Assembly: GCA_949592205.1 (NCBI GenBank)
Contig: CATIUR010000011.1
Span: forward strand, 1 to 64,000
Direction of reading: 5' to 3'
Source: Helichrysum umbraculigerum
Taxonomy: Eukaryota > Streptophyta > Magnoliopsida > Asterales > Asteraceae
DNA length: 64,000 bases
Positions 24,401-35,218 of this stretch are shown here, in pieces; position 1 is the first letter of the stretch; the number at the start of each line of letters is the position of its first letter. Under the pieces are notes generated by a model that worked only from the letters and a program-made list of their open reading frames with translations, ran no database searches and had not been told where the DNA came from. The position numbers were made by a program, and so were the translations under genes.

Positions 24401-25830
24401 AACTTGAAGCACTCAACGATGAAAACTTGAAAAATGAAGCCTTGCGAGGCTTGGATAAACAATTCGAAATCAAACCCGATGGAACTCGATACTTCTCTAA
24501 CCGGGTGTGGTTACCCAAATTCGGAAACTTGCGAGATTTGGTGATGGCTGAAGCTCACAAATCTCGATACTCTATACATCCTGGTTCTGACAAGATGTAT
24601 CATGACGTCAAAGGGTTGTATTGGTGGCCTAACATGAAAGCTGACATTGCCTTGTACGTCAGTAAATGCCTAACCTGTTCCAAAGTCAAGGCCGAACACC
24701 AAAGACCCTCGGGGTTGCTCCAACAACCTGAAATTCCTCAATGGAAATGGGAACAGATTTCCATGGACTTCATTACCAAACTACCAAAAACTTCGAATGG
24801 TTGCGATACCATTTGGGTGATCGTGGACCGTCTCACGAAATCTGCTCATTTTCTGGCCATCAAGGAAACCGACAAGATGGAGCGTCTGACTCGCATCTAC
24901 TTCAAAGAAATCATCTCGCGACACGGTGTACCTATCTCGATCATCTCGGATAGGGACAGCCGTTTTACTTCTAACTTTTGGCAATCATTACAGAAATCTC
25001 TTGGTACACGTCTGGATATGAGTACTGCTTATCACCCGCAAACCGATGGCCAAAGCGAGCGAACTATTCAAACACTGGAGGATATGCTACGAGCCTGCGT
25101 AGTTGACTTCGGTACTTCTTGGGAAAATCACTTACCGTTGTGCGAGTTCTCGTACAACAACAGTTACCATACCAGCATAAAGGCTGCACCCTTCGAGGCA
25201 CTTTACGGGCGTAAATGCCGATCACCTATCTGTTGGACTGAGTTAGGAGATTCCCAACTCACGGGTCCAGATATCATTCAAGAAACTACTGAGAAAATAG
25301 TTGGTATTCAAAACCGGTTGAAAGCCGCACGTGATCGTCAGAAAAGCTATGCTGACGTGAGACGCAAACACCTTGAGTTCCAGGTAGGGGACAAGGTACT
25401 TCTCAAAGTGGCACCATGGAAGGGTGTCATTCGATTCGGGAAACGAGGCAAACTAAACCCTAGATACATCGGACCATTCGAAATCCTGGAAAGGATTGGT
25501 CCAGTGGCATACCGCCTGCAACTTCCTGCTGAACTTAGCAGCGTACACAACACATTCCACATTTCTAACTTGAAGAAATGTCTGTCTGATGAGACACTGA
25601 TTATACCGCTCGACGAGATTCAAATCGATGAAAAACTTCATTTTGTCGAGGAACCTATGGAAATCATGGACCGTGAGGTCAAACGATTGAAACAGAGTTG
25701 TATTCCCATCGTAAAGGTCAGGTGGAATTCTAGGCGCGGCCCTGAGTTCACCTGGGAACGGGAAGACCAAATACGACAAAAATACCCACATCTCTTCCCA
25801 GATAACGCACCGTCCGTGCAGCCAAGCTAA
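21421..25830 (+). CDS. Element B: intact gag-pol polyprotein (1469 aa)
   Basis: One uninterrupted frame. Order by residue: Gag capsid region 61-220; two CCHC zinc knuckles (C288, C291, H296, C301 and C316, C319, H324, C329); aspartic protease with DTGA at 374; reverse transcriptase about 570-745 with catalytic FIDD at 708-711; RNase H with Asp857 (YCDAS); integrase HHCC zinc region about 1046-1086; integrase triad D1116, D1177, E1213 with the classical 35-residue spacing; GPF at 1351; chromodomain about 1412-1459 (VKVRWNSRRGPEFTWERE), which in this family directs integration to marked chromatin. All key residues are present, so the copy looks capable of mobility. The ATG at 21421 follows a pyrimidine-rich leader. 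Confidence 0.97.
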   Translation: MPPKTRPYTDAQITSLITQAVTEALARNTPPNSSRNSDAAETTTAKPCSYKDFQNCKPLNFAGTEGAIGLVRWIEKVKSVFLICNCAEGDKVKFSVSTFTDTALTWWNTYAQTVSVATAYQLPWEELKKMLRGEYCPRDELKQLEVEFWNHKMQGDDITGYTNRFHQLALLCPTMVDPEYKRIEKFVDGLPERLQDLVTSSKPGSIQSAIRMAHELTANSVRRGTTSTPSANNKRKWEGNPNSSNQTSNKKSEYIKAYSSGTSEKKGYSGNKPYCSKCSRHHDGSCPCSNCKRFGHLAKDCRTNISTLNTNAPKACFGCGNSGHFKKDCPKLKNNNNPARGRAFVIKAGEARQDPNVVTGTFLLKDLTNSLLFDTGADKSFISEKFSPLLDITPTALDAKYIVELANGKLIETDSIIHNCTLNLTNETFSIDLIPVEIGSFDIIVGMDWLSKHRAEIICHDKLVRIPLVSGGTLVLQGETGRRNLNIVSCLKTRKYLRKGYQAILAHVMEKKSEEKRLEDVPIVRDFPEVFPEDLPGLPPPRQVEFQIELVPRAAPVARAPYRLAPSEMQELSNQLQELLDRGFIRPSSSPWGAPVLFVKKKDGSFRMCIDYRELNKLTIKNRYPLPRIDDLFDQLQGSSVYSKIDLRSGYHQLRVRDNDIPKTAFRTRYGHYEFQVMPFGLTNAPAVFMDLMNRVCKPYLDKFVIVFIDDILIYSRNEQEHAQHLKTVLGLLKHEELYAKFSKCEFWIRTVQFLGHVIDSQGIHVDPAKIEAIKGWESPTTPTEVRQFLGLAGYYRRFIENFSRIAVPLTTLTQKDKKFDWTDKQESTFQLLKNKLCSAPILSLPEGTDDFVVYCDASHQGLGCVLMQREKVIAYASRQLKIHEKNYTTHDLELGAVVFALKIWRHYLYGTKSTIFTDHKSLQHIFDQKDLNMRQRRWVELLSDYDCEIKYHPGKANVVADALSRKERVKPLRVRALSMTIRNELPAQILTAQLEALNDENLKNEALRGLDKQFEIKPDGTRYFSNRVWLPKFGNLRDLVMAEAHKSRYSIHPGSDKMYHDVKGLYWWPNMKADIALYVSKCLTCSKVKAEHQRPSGLLQQPEIPQWKWEQISMDFITKLPKTSNGCDTIWVIVDRLTKSAHFLAIKETDKMERLTRIYFKEIISRHGVPISIISDRDSRFTSNFWQSLQKSLGTRLDMSTAYHPQTDGQSERTIQTLEDMLRACVVDFGTSWENHLPLCEFSYNNSYHTSIKAAPFEALYGRKCRSPICWTELGDSQLTGPDIIQETTEKIVGIQNRLKAARDRQKSYADVRRKHLEFQVGDKVLLKVAPWKGVIRFGKRGKLNPRYIGPFEILERIGPVAYRLQLPAELSSVHNTFHISNLKKCLSDETLIIPLDEIQIDEKLHFVEEPMEIMDREVKRLKQSCIPIVKVRWNSRRGPEFTWEREDQIRQKYPHLFPDNAPSVQPS

Positions 25831-25848
25831 TTTCGGGACGAAATTTCT

Positions 25849-25863
25849 TTAACAAGGGGAGAA
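25849..25863 (+). promoter_or_regulatory. Element B polypurine tract
   Basis: The tract aacaaggggagaa lies immediately before the TG of the 3' LTR at 25864, the expected site of plus-strand priming. Confidence 0.85.
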
Positions 25864-28225
25864 TGTAACACCTGCATAATTAGGATAATTAATTATGCCT
25901 AATTGTTTGTAACTAGTTGTAATTAGTATGTAATAGGACTAATTATAGGCTCTATTTGTATATATATAAGGTGATTTATATATATGTGTGTGTACTTACG
26001 CGATTTGGATAAATCGTGCGAATTAACCGGACGGAGTCCGACACAATTACTTGGACGTTGGTGACAGAAATTTACTTAAATAATGAGAACGTATTTTGTT
26101 ATATAAAATACGCAACCGAACGAGCATTATTTATATATTATCGCGACGACATTTTAACTAACGCAACAAAACGTAATAAACGCGGCTTAATAATTAAAAT
26201 ATTGCGACAAATGTTTTACTATTAATTCCAAAGTATTTTTATTTAAATACTCTAGTTACATTTTAAAAATATAAACATTTGATTAAATATTAAAAACTAG
26301 TGATTAAACGATTAGGACACGGAGTCAACACTGTGTTTTGAGGAGTATTTTCCCCTCCTTCCTTGGTGAATCAGCCAAACCCCACCCCACACCCACTTTT
26401 CTCTTTCATTTTTCATTATCACAAAAACACACACATCACAAAAACTCTCTCAACCTCCAATCTACACCAAATTTTCGGAATACAAACCGACACCCGAAAT
26501 TTACATTTTCGGAATCACCATCGCGAGTGGAACAAGAATATCAAGATCGTTTTCATCATCTCCTCCTCCATTTAGCTCGATTTGCAAAAGTAAGAAAATT
26601 CTAAAATCTTAGATCTATTCAAATTGGTGTAATGTTTTGATGTTTTGATGTGTACACAACATAGTTATAACCTAATACAAGAAGAAAACACGATTTTATA
26701 GCTCAAAAATGGATTAGATTTGCGTTTTTGGTCGGAAAATCACGAAACCCGAAAGTTTCTGGGCTGATGTTCATCTTTGCGACACAACGTTTGTGTCGCA
26801 TGCTATGTCGCATAAACCATTTAGTGTCGTATGTTGTGTCGTACGTTATGTCGCACTATTGTGTCGCACTTTTATGCGACACAACCCTTATGTCGCTATT
26901 AAATTAGCATCGCCAGCTTTTGCGACACAACCACTGTGTCGCAGAGCTCTTGTGTCGCACTTTATGCGACACAACCACTGTGTCGCATACCAAACTTTAG
27001 TGTCGCAGATTGTGTTGCAAAAACACAGAAAACCAGAATCTTAAAGTCAAAGTTACTGTACAAAAAAAGTCAAATTTTACTGTAGCAGTACTGTAGCAAA
27101 TCTACTGTAGCAAAGTCAACATTTTAGAATTTTTGCTACAAACCGTCACCAACGGGCCAAACATGTTTTCCAACAAACAAACAATTACAAACATACGGAC
27201 AAACGCTGGATATACTAGTTGTGTACATCTAAACGAAACGTCTCGTGAGACGCATACTTACATAACTTCATATGATTAGGCATTTGAAGGTTACGGGTTC
27301 AGAGAACCTACTTGCTTTACTTACTACTTGCTAATTGCAACTGATTACTACAAGACTCAGGTGAGTCTTACGGCCCCACTTTTACTGTTTTATCTTACTG
27401 GGGGAGATACATGCTACTGATTTTCTTGAACACAAGTACTAAACTGTTTACTATACCAAACGAAATTGCATGAGTTTACTTACAAACAGAAGTCTCTCCA
27501 TCATATATCGTTAGTTATGGACTTAAGTGCGAACACTAGTTAATGGATCCATTAGGGAAATGACCCTCCCCACCCGGGGCAGTAGCGCTGCCACGTACTG
27601 ATTTACACGTAGAAACGGGTGACTACTTATTCGTTATTGATGCTTGCTCAACTACGAGCATGTCACGGGAGCAAACTTATTACTTACGGGTTAAGCTTCG
27701 ATTATGAGCCTCATGGCAACGGTATAAATTTACTTACTTACATTTGCGGGATTGCAAATACTGGTTTACGATTTCTGGATTGAAATTGCTGATTTTACGC
27801 CTGCGGGCATTACTGATGAAATCTCGTGTTCAAAGCTGATATTACTTACAAACCTGTGAGATTCACCAACCTTTTGGTTGACACCTTTTAGCATGTTTTC
27901 TCAGGTACCCGGATGGAGTAGGATTACTCCAGGATTTTAGCTAGAGTCGCATGATTTCAACACAACTGCATTAACGGAGATTCTTAGCATTATCTTTTGT
28001 ATATTATGATTATGTAATAGAATCTCCCGCTATACGCGTGGACTCTAGGGGAAACTACATTTTGTATACGAAAACACTAAGTTTTCAAACATTATATCTA
28101 TGGAATGTAACTAATTTACAAACGTTGCATATAGATGTCGTTTGCTTTATCTTTGTGCTGTGATATTTGATTAGTAACACCCCAAACTATGCTTCCGCAA
28201 AACATTGAATTTCGGGGGTGTTACA
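25864..28225 (+). mobile_element. Element B: 3' LTR
   Basis: 2362 bp, the same length as the 5' LTR. At all six isolated substitutions this copy has T or A where the 5' LTR has C or G. Near the end it reads cttccgcaaaacattg where the 5' copy reads ctttccccaaaacagtg; the solo LTR at 10794-13828 also has cttccgcaaa, so the 5' copy carries the derived form there. Confidence 0.97.
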
Positions 28226-28230
28226 GTTTA

Positions 28231-30790
28231 GTTAGAGGAGTAGCAATCTTTGAAAAATCCTGGATAAACCGTTTGTAGTAACTGGCTAATCCCAGAAAAC
28301 TCCTGACTTCAGTGGGTGTAGTTGGAGGTTCCCATTTCATCACTGCTTCAATTTTAGCAGGATCGACTTTAATACCCTGATCATTAATCACATACCCCAG
28401 AAATTAAACTTTTCGGAGCTAAAATTCACACTTTGAGGATTTAGCATAAAGCTTTTCAGATCTCAAAATTTGCAACATTTGCCTCAGATGAAATTCATGA
28501 TCACCAGCTGACTTAGAATAAATAAGAATATCGTCAATGAATAAAATTACAGACTTATCGAGTAATGGTCGGCATACCCGATTCATAAGATCCATAAGAG
28601 CGGCTGGTGCATTTGTCAAACCGAAAGGCATCACCACAAATTTATAATGACCATATCTGGTTCGGAAAGCAGTTTTAGACACATCTTCATCACAAACTTT
28701 CAATTGGTGATAACCTGAGCGTAGATCGATTTTTGAGAAATAACTAGCACCCTGCAACTGATCAAACAAGTCATCAATCCTAGGTAAAGGATACCTATTC
28801 TTGATGGTTACCTTGTTTAATTCCCTATAATCATTACACATCCGCATGGTGCCATCTTTCTTTTTAACGAAAAGTATTAGAGCTCCCCAAGGTGAACTAG
28901 TCAGACGAATGAAACCTTTATCGAGTAATTCCTGCAATTGTTTCATCAACTCTTGCATTTCCGATGGGGCAAGTCTATAAGGTGTTTTAGCGATAGGAGT
29001 TGCTCCAGGTACCAAATCAATGCGAAACTCAACTTGCCTATCGGGTGGAATACCCGGTAGCTCGTCGGGAAATACATCTGGAAATTCATTTACTACAAGA
29101 ATATCATCTAATTTCGGTTATGATTTCTGGATATCTACCACACCTGCCAAAAAGGCCTGACAACCATGTAGCAGATGACGCTTAGCACGAGCATATGTAC
29201 AAATAGATAAAGAATATTTTCGCTTTTCCCCATATATATCAACTATTTTACCACTAGGCGAGCTGATTCGAATAATCTTTTTCTCACATTGGATAATGAC
29301 CCGGTGTTGGCCTAACCAATCCATGCCTATCACAACATCAAACTCGCCCATATGCATAGGGATCAGATTTATGACAAATATCTCATCACTAATTTCAAGT
29401 TGACACCCACGAAAGATATTTACCACATATATAGTTCTATTATCAGCAACCTCAACATCTAATGGAGCGTCTAACTGTGTGAGAGGAATAAAGAAACTTT
29501 GACAAAAAATTTCAGATACAAATGATCTGGAAGCACCCGAATCGAATAACATATAAGCAGGTTTATGATTAACAAGAAAGTACCTGTCAACACATCAGGA
29601 GCCTTTTGGGCTTCATCTATAGTAATCTGAAAAGAACGAGGTCGGGACCTCGGTGGTTCATTCGCATTTCTCTCCACATTTCCATGAGGATTAGAAGGAG
29701 TAGACTGAGCTTTTAAGTCAGGACAGTCAGCCCTGATATGCCCAAGCTTATAACAATTATAACAGGCTCGTAATGGATTAGGACAATTACTGCTGAGGTG
29801 ACCTTCCTGTTTACATTTAAAACATGTAACAGATTTATAACGACAAATTCCAGAATGCCTCTTATGACAGATTTTACACTCAGGAGTCGGTGGTCCTCGT
29901 CTTTCCTCTGGCTTAGAACTATCCCCAGTCCTTGGTTTCTTAGAAGGAGTAGAAGTGGTTTCTGCATTTCGTTTTGCAACATCACGAAGCAATTCAAGTT
30001 CGTGAAATCTGGCCTCGTCTACCATTTCCTCAAAACTATTACTTCTCTTGGGAATTATAAACTGTCAGATTTCTTTCTTTAGAACATTATAAAAATGGTC
30101 CATGAGCATCTTTGGATTTGACATATACTCAGGGCAAAAACGAGCTCTATCCAGAAAAACACCTACTAATTCATTCACCGACTCGGTAGTTTGCTCCATA
30201 GAAAGAAACTCTTTACGGATTCTATTCAATTCTGAGTCTTGAGAATAGACATTTTGGAACATTCGCCTGAAATCACTCCAAGTCAATTGTTTAATAGCTT
30301 CATCGCCCAAAGTACTACATTGTACCTCCCACCAACCTTTAGCACCGGATCTTAAAAGATTTGCAGCAAAACGTACCTTCAATCTTTCGGGACATTCGGT
30401 GGTAGCAAAAGCACCTTCCACCTCAGAAATCCATCGGTAACATTTTATAGGATCCATCTCACCCTGATATTCTGGTGGATTACAAACAGAGAAATCTTTG
30501 TAACTGAATTTACGGTTTTCATCAAAAGGAGGTATAACAGGTGGTATAGCTCGAGGAATTTCTTCTTCTTCTCGTGCTAAGTCCCTTCTTTGAAATTCTG
30601 TCATTACAACTTCCTGAACACTATCGGAGATTTGATTTAACATTGGAGAAAGGGTCGCTTCTTGAACACGGCCCACTTCTTCAGAAATGATAGTTCTTAA
30701 ATTAGCTAAAAAAAATTTGGCTTCCCGGACAGGAGACTCGGTTCTTTCTTGACGTTCTCCTGATTGGTCAGCCGATCATTCCTCAGACAT
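28231..30790 (-). pseudogene. Element A gag, protease and reverse transcriptase, 5' part
   Basis: Frame starts with ATG at 30790 and meets TGA at codon 5. It continues through a Gag domain (about 30600-30070), a second TGA near 30067, CCHC zinc knuckles (CFKCKQEGHLSSNC, CYNCYKLGHIRADC, 29830-29720), a 1-base frameshift near 29580, protease with FDSGAS near 29545, TAA near 29120, reverse transcriptase (28999-28419, catalytic FIDD near 28525), then TAG and TAA near 28421 and 28406. The B insertion follows at 28230. Stops correspond to Arg, Gln or Trp codons altered by single transitions. Non-functional. Confidence 0.92.
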
Positions 30791-31152
30791 CTTTATACCG
30801 AAAGTAGACATAAATATTTAATATAACAGAGTAAATATTTACAAATCTACTTTACTTATAATTTACACCAATAATAGTTAACAATCACTATAACTTCATT
30901 CTCTAAATGCCTCGTGGTTTCTAAGGTTTCATAAAATGTAATATGATAATTACTGCGTTGGCCAGTCGCATTAATTACCACACTACATTCATATATACTC
31001 TAAGTCCCCATGCAACATCTCGATTCAGAAATCTTAGCAATATATTAACTGGATCACAATATCAAATAAGAATAGTATATATCATGCTCAACTACAACTA
31101 AAGTGGTCTAAGTTCAAGTACCCTCCTAATGGTGGATACTCCTTAAACCGAT

Positions 31153-31167
31153 GCTCTGATACCAACT
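31153..31167 (-). promoter_or_regulatory. Element A primer-binding site
   Basis: Minus strand AGTTGGTATCAGAGC directly beside the 5' LTR, matching initiator methionine tRNA. Confidence 0.9.
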
Positions 31168-33102
31168 TGAAACACCCCATATTATTTTATAAAGATTTTG
31201 TTTTAATTAAAATTTCTCATTTCCGACTCTAAAAATCGCGTCGCAACACACCCTTAATCGCGTCGCATTTTGATCTAAATCGCGTTGCGATTCTATATGA
31301 ATCGCGTCGCGATCCCTGTCTAAACAACCCTGCACAGACAGTTTATACCACCTGACCTAAACCTGTACAAACTTTAAAATTTCTGCAAACAGTTTAACCA
31401 TAATCTGTGCAGAATTCTTTTTCGCAACACTACAAAAACCAAATTTAACACTACCATCAATCCATCTTCTTTTATGTAACCATTTCAATACTTGCATAAA
31501 ACTAACATAATCCAAGACATAATACCATTACTTTCACTTGTACATTTCAAACCAAAAACTTTGACATGGTACTAAAACTATTACTACATTCATATCTTTG
31601 CGATATTTACATAATATAAAACCAACGACAATCTTTAAGTACAAAACTACATATGTCATTATTTCACTACAATATTTGGGGTAGTCGGCCTCAAGAGCAT
31701 GATTTAGGAAAACGAGCTAATTACCAAAAGAGCAATATCCACCTCTAGCTCCCGACGGGCTTTTTACCCAAATCACCCCTTGGTCCACTTGATTCACCTA
31801 AAACATAAGAAATTTAAAACCATAAGCACAACACTTAGTAAGTAACGGAAAACAATTACATGTCATTATTTTATATTTTAGCTAAGGATCCTTAACCACC
31901 CATGCTAGTCGTATACTACTAGCAATCACACGGGCCTATGGCCTCAACCATTACCCGCACTAAACCACCGGCAAATGATCGCAATCATTCGGGCACCATG
32001 ATCATGAAATCCGAAACTTACCTTGCGAGGGCACACACAAAACACTTGTACGTACTTCTTCCAACTTCTTTACTACCTAATCACATAAACACATAATCAC
32101 AAATTAAACACCAAACAATTCACTACATTACACTTATCTTAATCTTATGGATACATATTTATCCATACAAATCATTCATTTACAATTATATTATATACAC
32201 ATGAATAGTGGTTCTATTAACTATAATCACACCAAATCTTTATCAACATCATCATACTTTACTTTTAGAACCACAATTCATAAGTGTATATATATAATTT
32301 CACATTATTCCCACTTTCTTTCGTTTATCATAAATTTCATAATCATAATATTACCATGTTTAATTTGCTAGTTCATCATTTGTACATGAACATAATCACC
32401 TTCACTAACTTAGGGTCTAATAACTCCAAACTCTAACTAAAATTATCATTAAAACTTCATAATATGATTATTTAACATGTATAACTTATCTTTATACTAG
32501 TAAACTACTTATTTAACAATCATCATAAATTTTAGGGTTTGTACACAAAACCCTAACTCAGAAATTTAGCAATAAAGAGATATAATTATACCTTAAACTA
32601 GGAAAGGATGAGGAACTTAATTAGAAGCTCCCTAACTCAATTTCAAGAGCAAAGCTATGAGTTTCTTCAAAATCGCCATTTTTCATCAGCTAGGGTTCTG
32701 TTTTTGTATTTTTAAGTGTTAAAACGAAACTGGAAGATTTGAGACTTTAAAACCCGTTTTCTGGAAATTAACACATTGCGTCGCGATTTATCCTAAATCG
32801 CGTCGCGATTCAGTGCTTAAATCGCATCGTGATTTATCCTAAATCGCTTAGCGATTTCCAGCTTTTTCTGCCCAGATTTAAACTATATCAATCCAAACCA
32901 GATTTCAACTAGACACTTTCTACTCTAAACTTATAATACTTTCTAATACATATATAACTATGTAAAATATATGTATTCATATATTTATCATGTCAAGTAG
33001 TATAACACATATATATACATGTAAATACACATACCCAAATAATATAACACGTATATATTCTTATATAATAAAATTCAGAACTTACGAAAAAGGGATGTTA
33101 CA
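31168..33102 (-). mobile_element. Element A: 5' LTR
   Basis: 1935 bp, TGAAACACCCC...GGGATGTTACA. It carries the intact (empty) version of the site hit by Mutator-like element 2 (near 32179). Arrays of ATCGCGTCGCGATT-type palindromes lie at 31243-31312 and 32772-32860. It differs from the 3' LTR by many substitutions and by short insertions, for example an extra block near 31679-31705, consistent with age. Confidence 0.95.
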
Positions 33103-33466
33103 AAATTATGACAATATATCAATCATAAAAGCTAAAATGAAATATTAATATTTTGGTGTAACGTTTGGCGTTGTACGAAATTTGATGCAAAATCTTCAAA
33201 AATTTAATGTACACAAAATTATACATAATATTTAGTGAATTGGTTGAAGATGTATTTTTGCATCAAAACACCAAATTTGATATTTTGATCCATACATTGG
33301 AGATGAGCTAACTAGTATACTAAATTTTTTCACGTAAGCATTATCATAATTATGCATTATCAAAAACTAAACACCTATACCAATACTAATTTATAATTCA
33401 TATTTAAACATCTTCAAGACAGTTGGAAAGTTAGTACCGGGTATCAAATAAATTGCTCCCGACTAA

Positions 33467-33666
33467 TACTTCCTTCGTCCGAGTGAAAATATCTACTTTG
33501 AGTTTGCATATAGCTTTAGGATTCTTCATTAACTATATTTTTTACCAATCAAATAACATATCTATCCACTAAATTAACTTTTGACCGGTTGAAATATGGA
33601 AGTGAAAACTTATTTGGGACAACTCAAATTAGTAATGTGGCCACATGTAGTGAGATGAAGAGAGTA
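33467..33666. mobile_element. Stowaway-like MITE
   Basis: The ends tacttccttcgtc and gatgaagagagta form imperfect inverted repeats of the Stowaway type with TA at the borders; 200 bp, non-coding. Confidence 0.5.
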
Positions 33667-33699
33667 CCATTTTTTGACTTTGACATAATTATAAAATAG

Positions 33700-33955
33700 T
33701 ACTCCATTTGTTCCGGAAAAAATTTCTCCCTAACACTTTTTGTTCGAATTAAAATATGTTGAGTAAATGACATTTTTACCTTTATATCCAAGATAAATTT
33801 AACTGAATTTATTTAAGATAAAAAAATAATTGAACGTAATAAATGATGGTAATATGGTAAGTTTAACAATTTTTGATAGTTATTGTTTTGCAAGTTGACA
33901 ATTATTTTTAGACATATAAATAGTAATGTGGACGTTTTCTTAGATGGACGGAGTA
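33700..33955. mobile_element. Stowaway-like MITE
   Basis: The ends tactccatttgttccgg and agatggacggagta form inverted repeats close to the Stowaway consensus, bounded by TA; 256 bp, non-coding. Confidence 0.65.
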
Positions 33956-34065
33956 TGTGAGAAACCTTCTAGAAACTACTCGAAAGCCCCTAAATGAGGA
34001 ACCCATAAAAAAAATCTGAAATCCGTTAGAATTATTTGTCGCCACTGCTTTGAACGCGTACAAGG

Positions 34066-34134
<69 letters not shown>

Positions 34135-34137
<3 letters not shown>

Positions 34138-35161
34138 GTGGGTTCTTTTAAGAATGCAAAAAAGTAGAGAATGGGAGAACCAATAGGATTGCTCCATATT
34201 TCTACAAAACCAAATTATATTTTTACCCCCATGGTTAATTATCTCACAAACCGTAAGTCCATAAATTATAAAAATTATATATTTGGAACCAGCGTCATTT
34301 TTTCTTCGATTAAAGATGTCATAAGATATAATTTCGACGAATTTTTTCTTCTTCGTTTTTTTACCCAATTCTATAATATAATCACATGTGATTTATGATG
34401 AAAAGTAGAAAATTTGTTCACGAATATTTATTTATGATATATGTTATTTAACACGTGATTATAACTTAATATTCATCCACATTAATAGTTATAAATAAAA
34501 AATTAAAAAATGCATTAATTTTTGTTAAAAAGCACATGTGATTGTTATTTGTACATTTAATCACATGTGATTTGTTATATAATCACATATGATTTTATAT
34601 ATAATCACATATGATTTTATATATAATCACATATGATTTTCATCTAAAAATTGATATTTGATGAGAAATTTTCTGATATATGGTAATTCATATATGATTT
34701 CAACTTGATTTTTACTTAACTATATAACTATAGTCAATGATTTGAAAATTCGTATTTTATTACTCTTTTATCACATGTGATTGATACTTTGATATTCCAT
34801 CGCATGTGATTACAACTTAGTTTTTCATGTGTTAATCTCTTTAAATCATTAATGATTTGAATTTAAAGTTTAATCGGAGATATAAACGGGTGTAATTTTT
34901 TTTTTTAGTTTTAAATCACATGTGATTTCATATTAAAACCCAATAAAAATGAAAAAAAAACTTTGTTGAAAGTATATCTTGTTCGATCTAGAATCGAAGA
35001 GAAAAAGACGCTTATTCCGAATATGTAATTTTTATAATTTATAGATATACGGTTTGTGAGATATTTAACTTTGAAAAAAAGGTGAAAATGGGTTTTTGAG
35101 ATGGAGCAATCATATTGGTTCCTCGATTCTCCATTTTTTTTACCATTCTTTTTTAACTTTC

Positions 35162-35166
<5 letters not shown>
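34135..35166. mobile_element. TA-bounded MITE 1 (Micron-like)
   Basis: An element of about 1.03 kb between two (TA)n tracts (34068-34134 and 35167-35217). The ends are inverted repeats of about 200 bp: the left has agaaccaataggattgctcc and ctcacaaaccgtaagtccat, and the right has their complements. The interior holds an array of CACATGTG-type palindromes. No coding sequence; ORFs reading into the TA tracts give Ile-Tyr runs only. Confidence 0.75.
34380..34930. repeat. Array of AATCACATGTGATT palindromes
   Basis: About ten copies of TCACATGTGA or TCACATATGA, some in a 22-bp tandem (34580, 34602, 34624), all inside TA-bounded MITE 1. Each word is its own reverse complement and contains a CANNTG core. 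Confidence 0.75.

Positions 35167-35217
<51 letters not shown>

Positions 35218-35218
<1 letters not shown>

Larger units (their letters stand above)
17956..28225 (+). mobile_element. Element B: complete young Ty3 chromovirus
   Basis: A 10,270-bp element with two 2362-bp LTRs, primer-binding site, upstream ORF, intact gag-pol frame and polypurine tract, flanked by a perfect 5-bp duplication gttta (17951-17955 and 28226-28230). It inserted into pol of element A in the opposite orientation. By eye the LTRs differ at six single-base transitions, one base in an A-run and one small cluster near the end, so about 99.6 percent identical, which implies recent insertion. A C-terminal chromodomain and large LTRs point to the Tekay/Del lineage. 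Confidence 0.97.
9660..33102 (-). mobile_element. Element A: old Ty3 chromovirus, minus strand, host of a nested insertion cluster
   Basis: LTRs at 9660-15966 (3', interrupted) and 31168-33102 (5') bound an internal region with gag, protease, reverse transcriptase, RNase H, integrase and a C-terminal chromodomain-like segment on the minus strand. A perfect 5-bp target duplication, aaatt, flanks the whole at 9655-9659 and 33103-33107. The primer-binding site is at 31167-31153 and a purine-rich tract (read on the minus strand) lies just right of 15966. Later insertions are Mutator-like element 2 in the 3' LTR and element B in pol. Gene order and chromodomain place it among chromoviruses, probably the Tekay/Del lineage (inference). 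Confidence 0.95.
33108..34067. other. Intergenic DNA with Stowaway-like MITEs
   Basis: No gene seen. It holds the two Stowaway-like elements listed separately and a possible foldback near 33170-33310 (paired tttggtgt and acaccaaat words). Confidence 0.5.

Noticed and set aside
21628..25791. Several minus-strand ORFs of 60 to 176 codons across gag-pol of element B
   Set aside because: They are shadows of the real plus-strand gag-pol frame.
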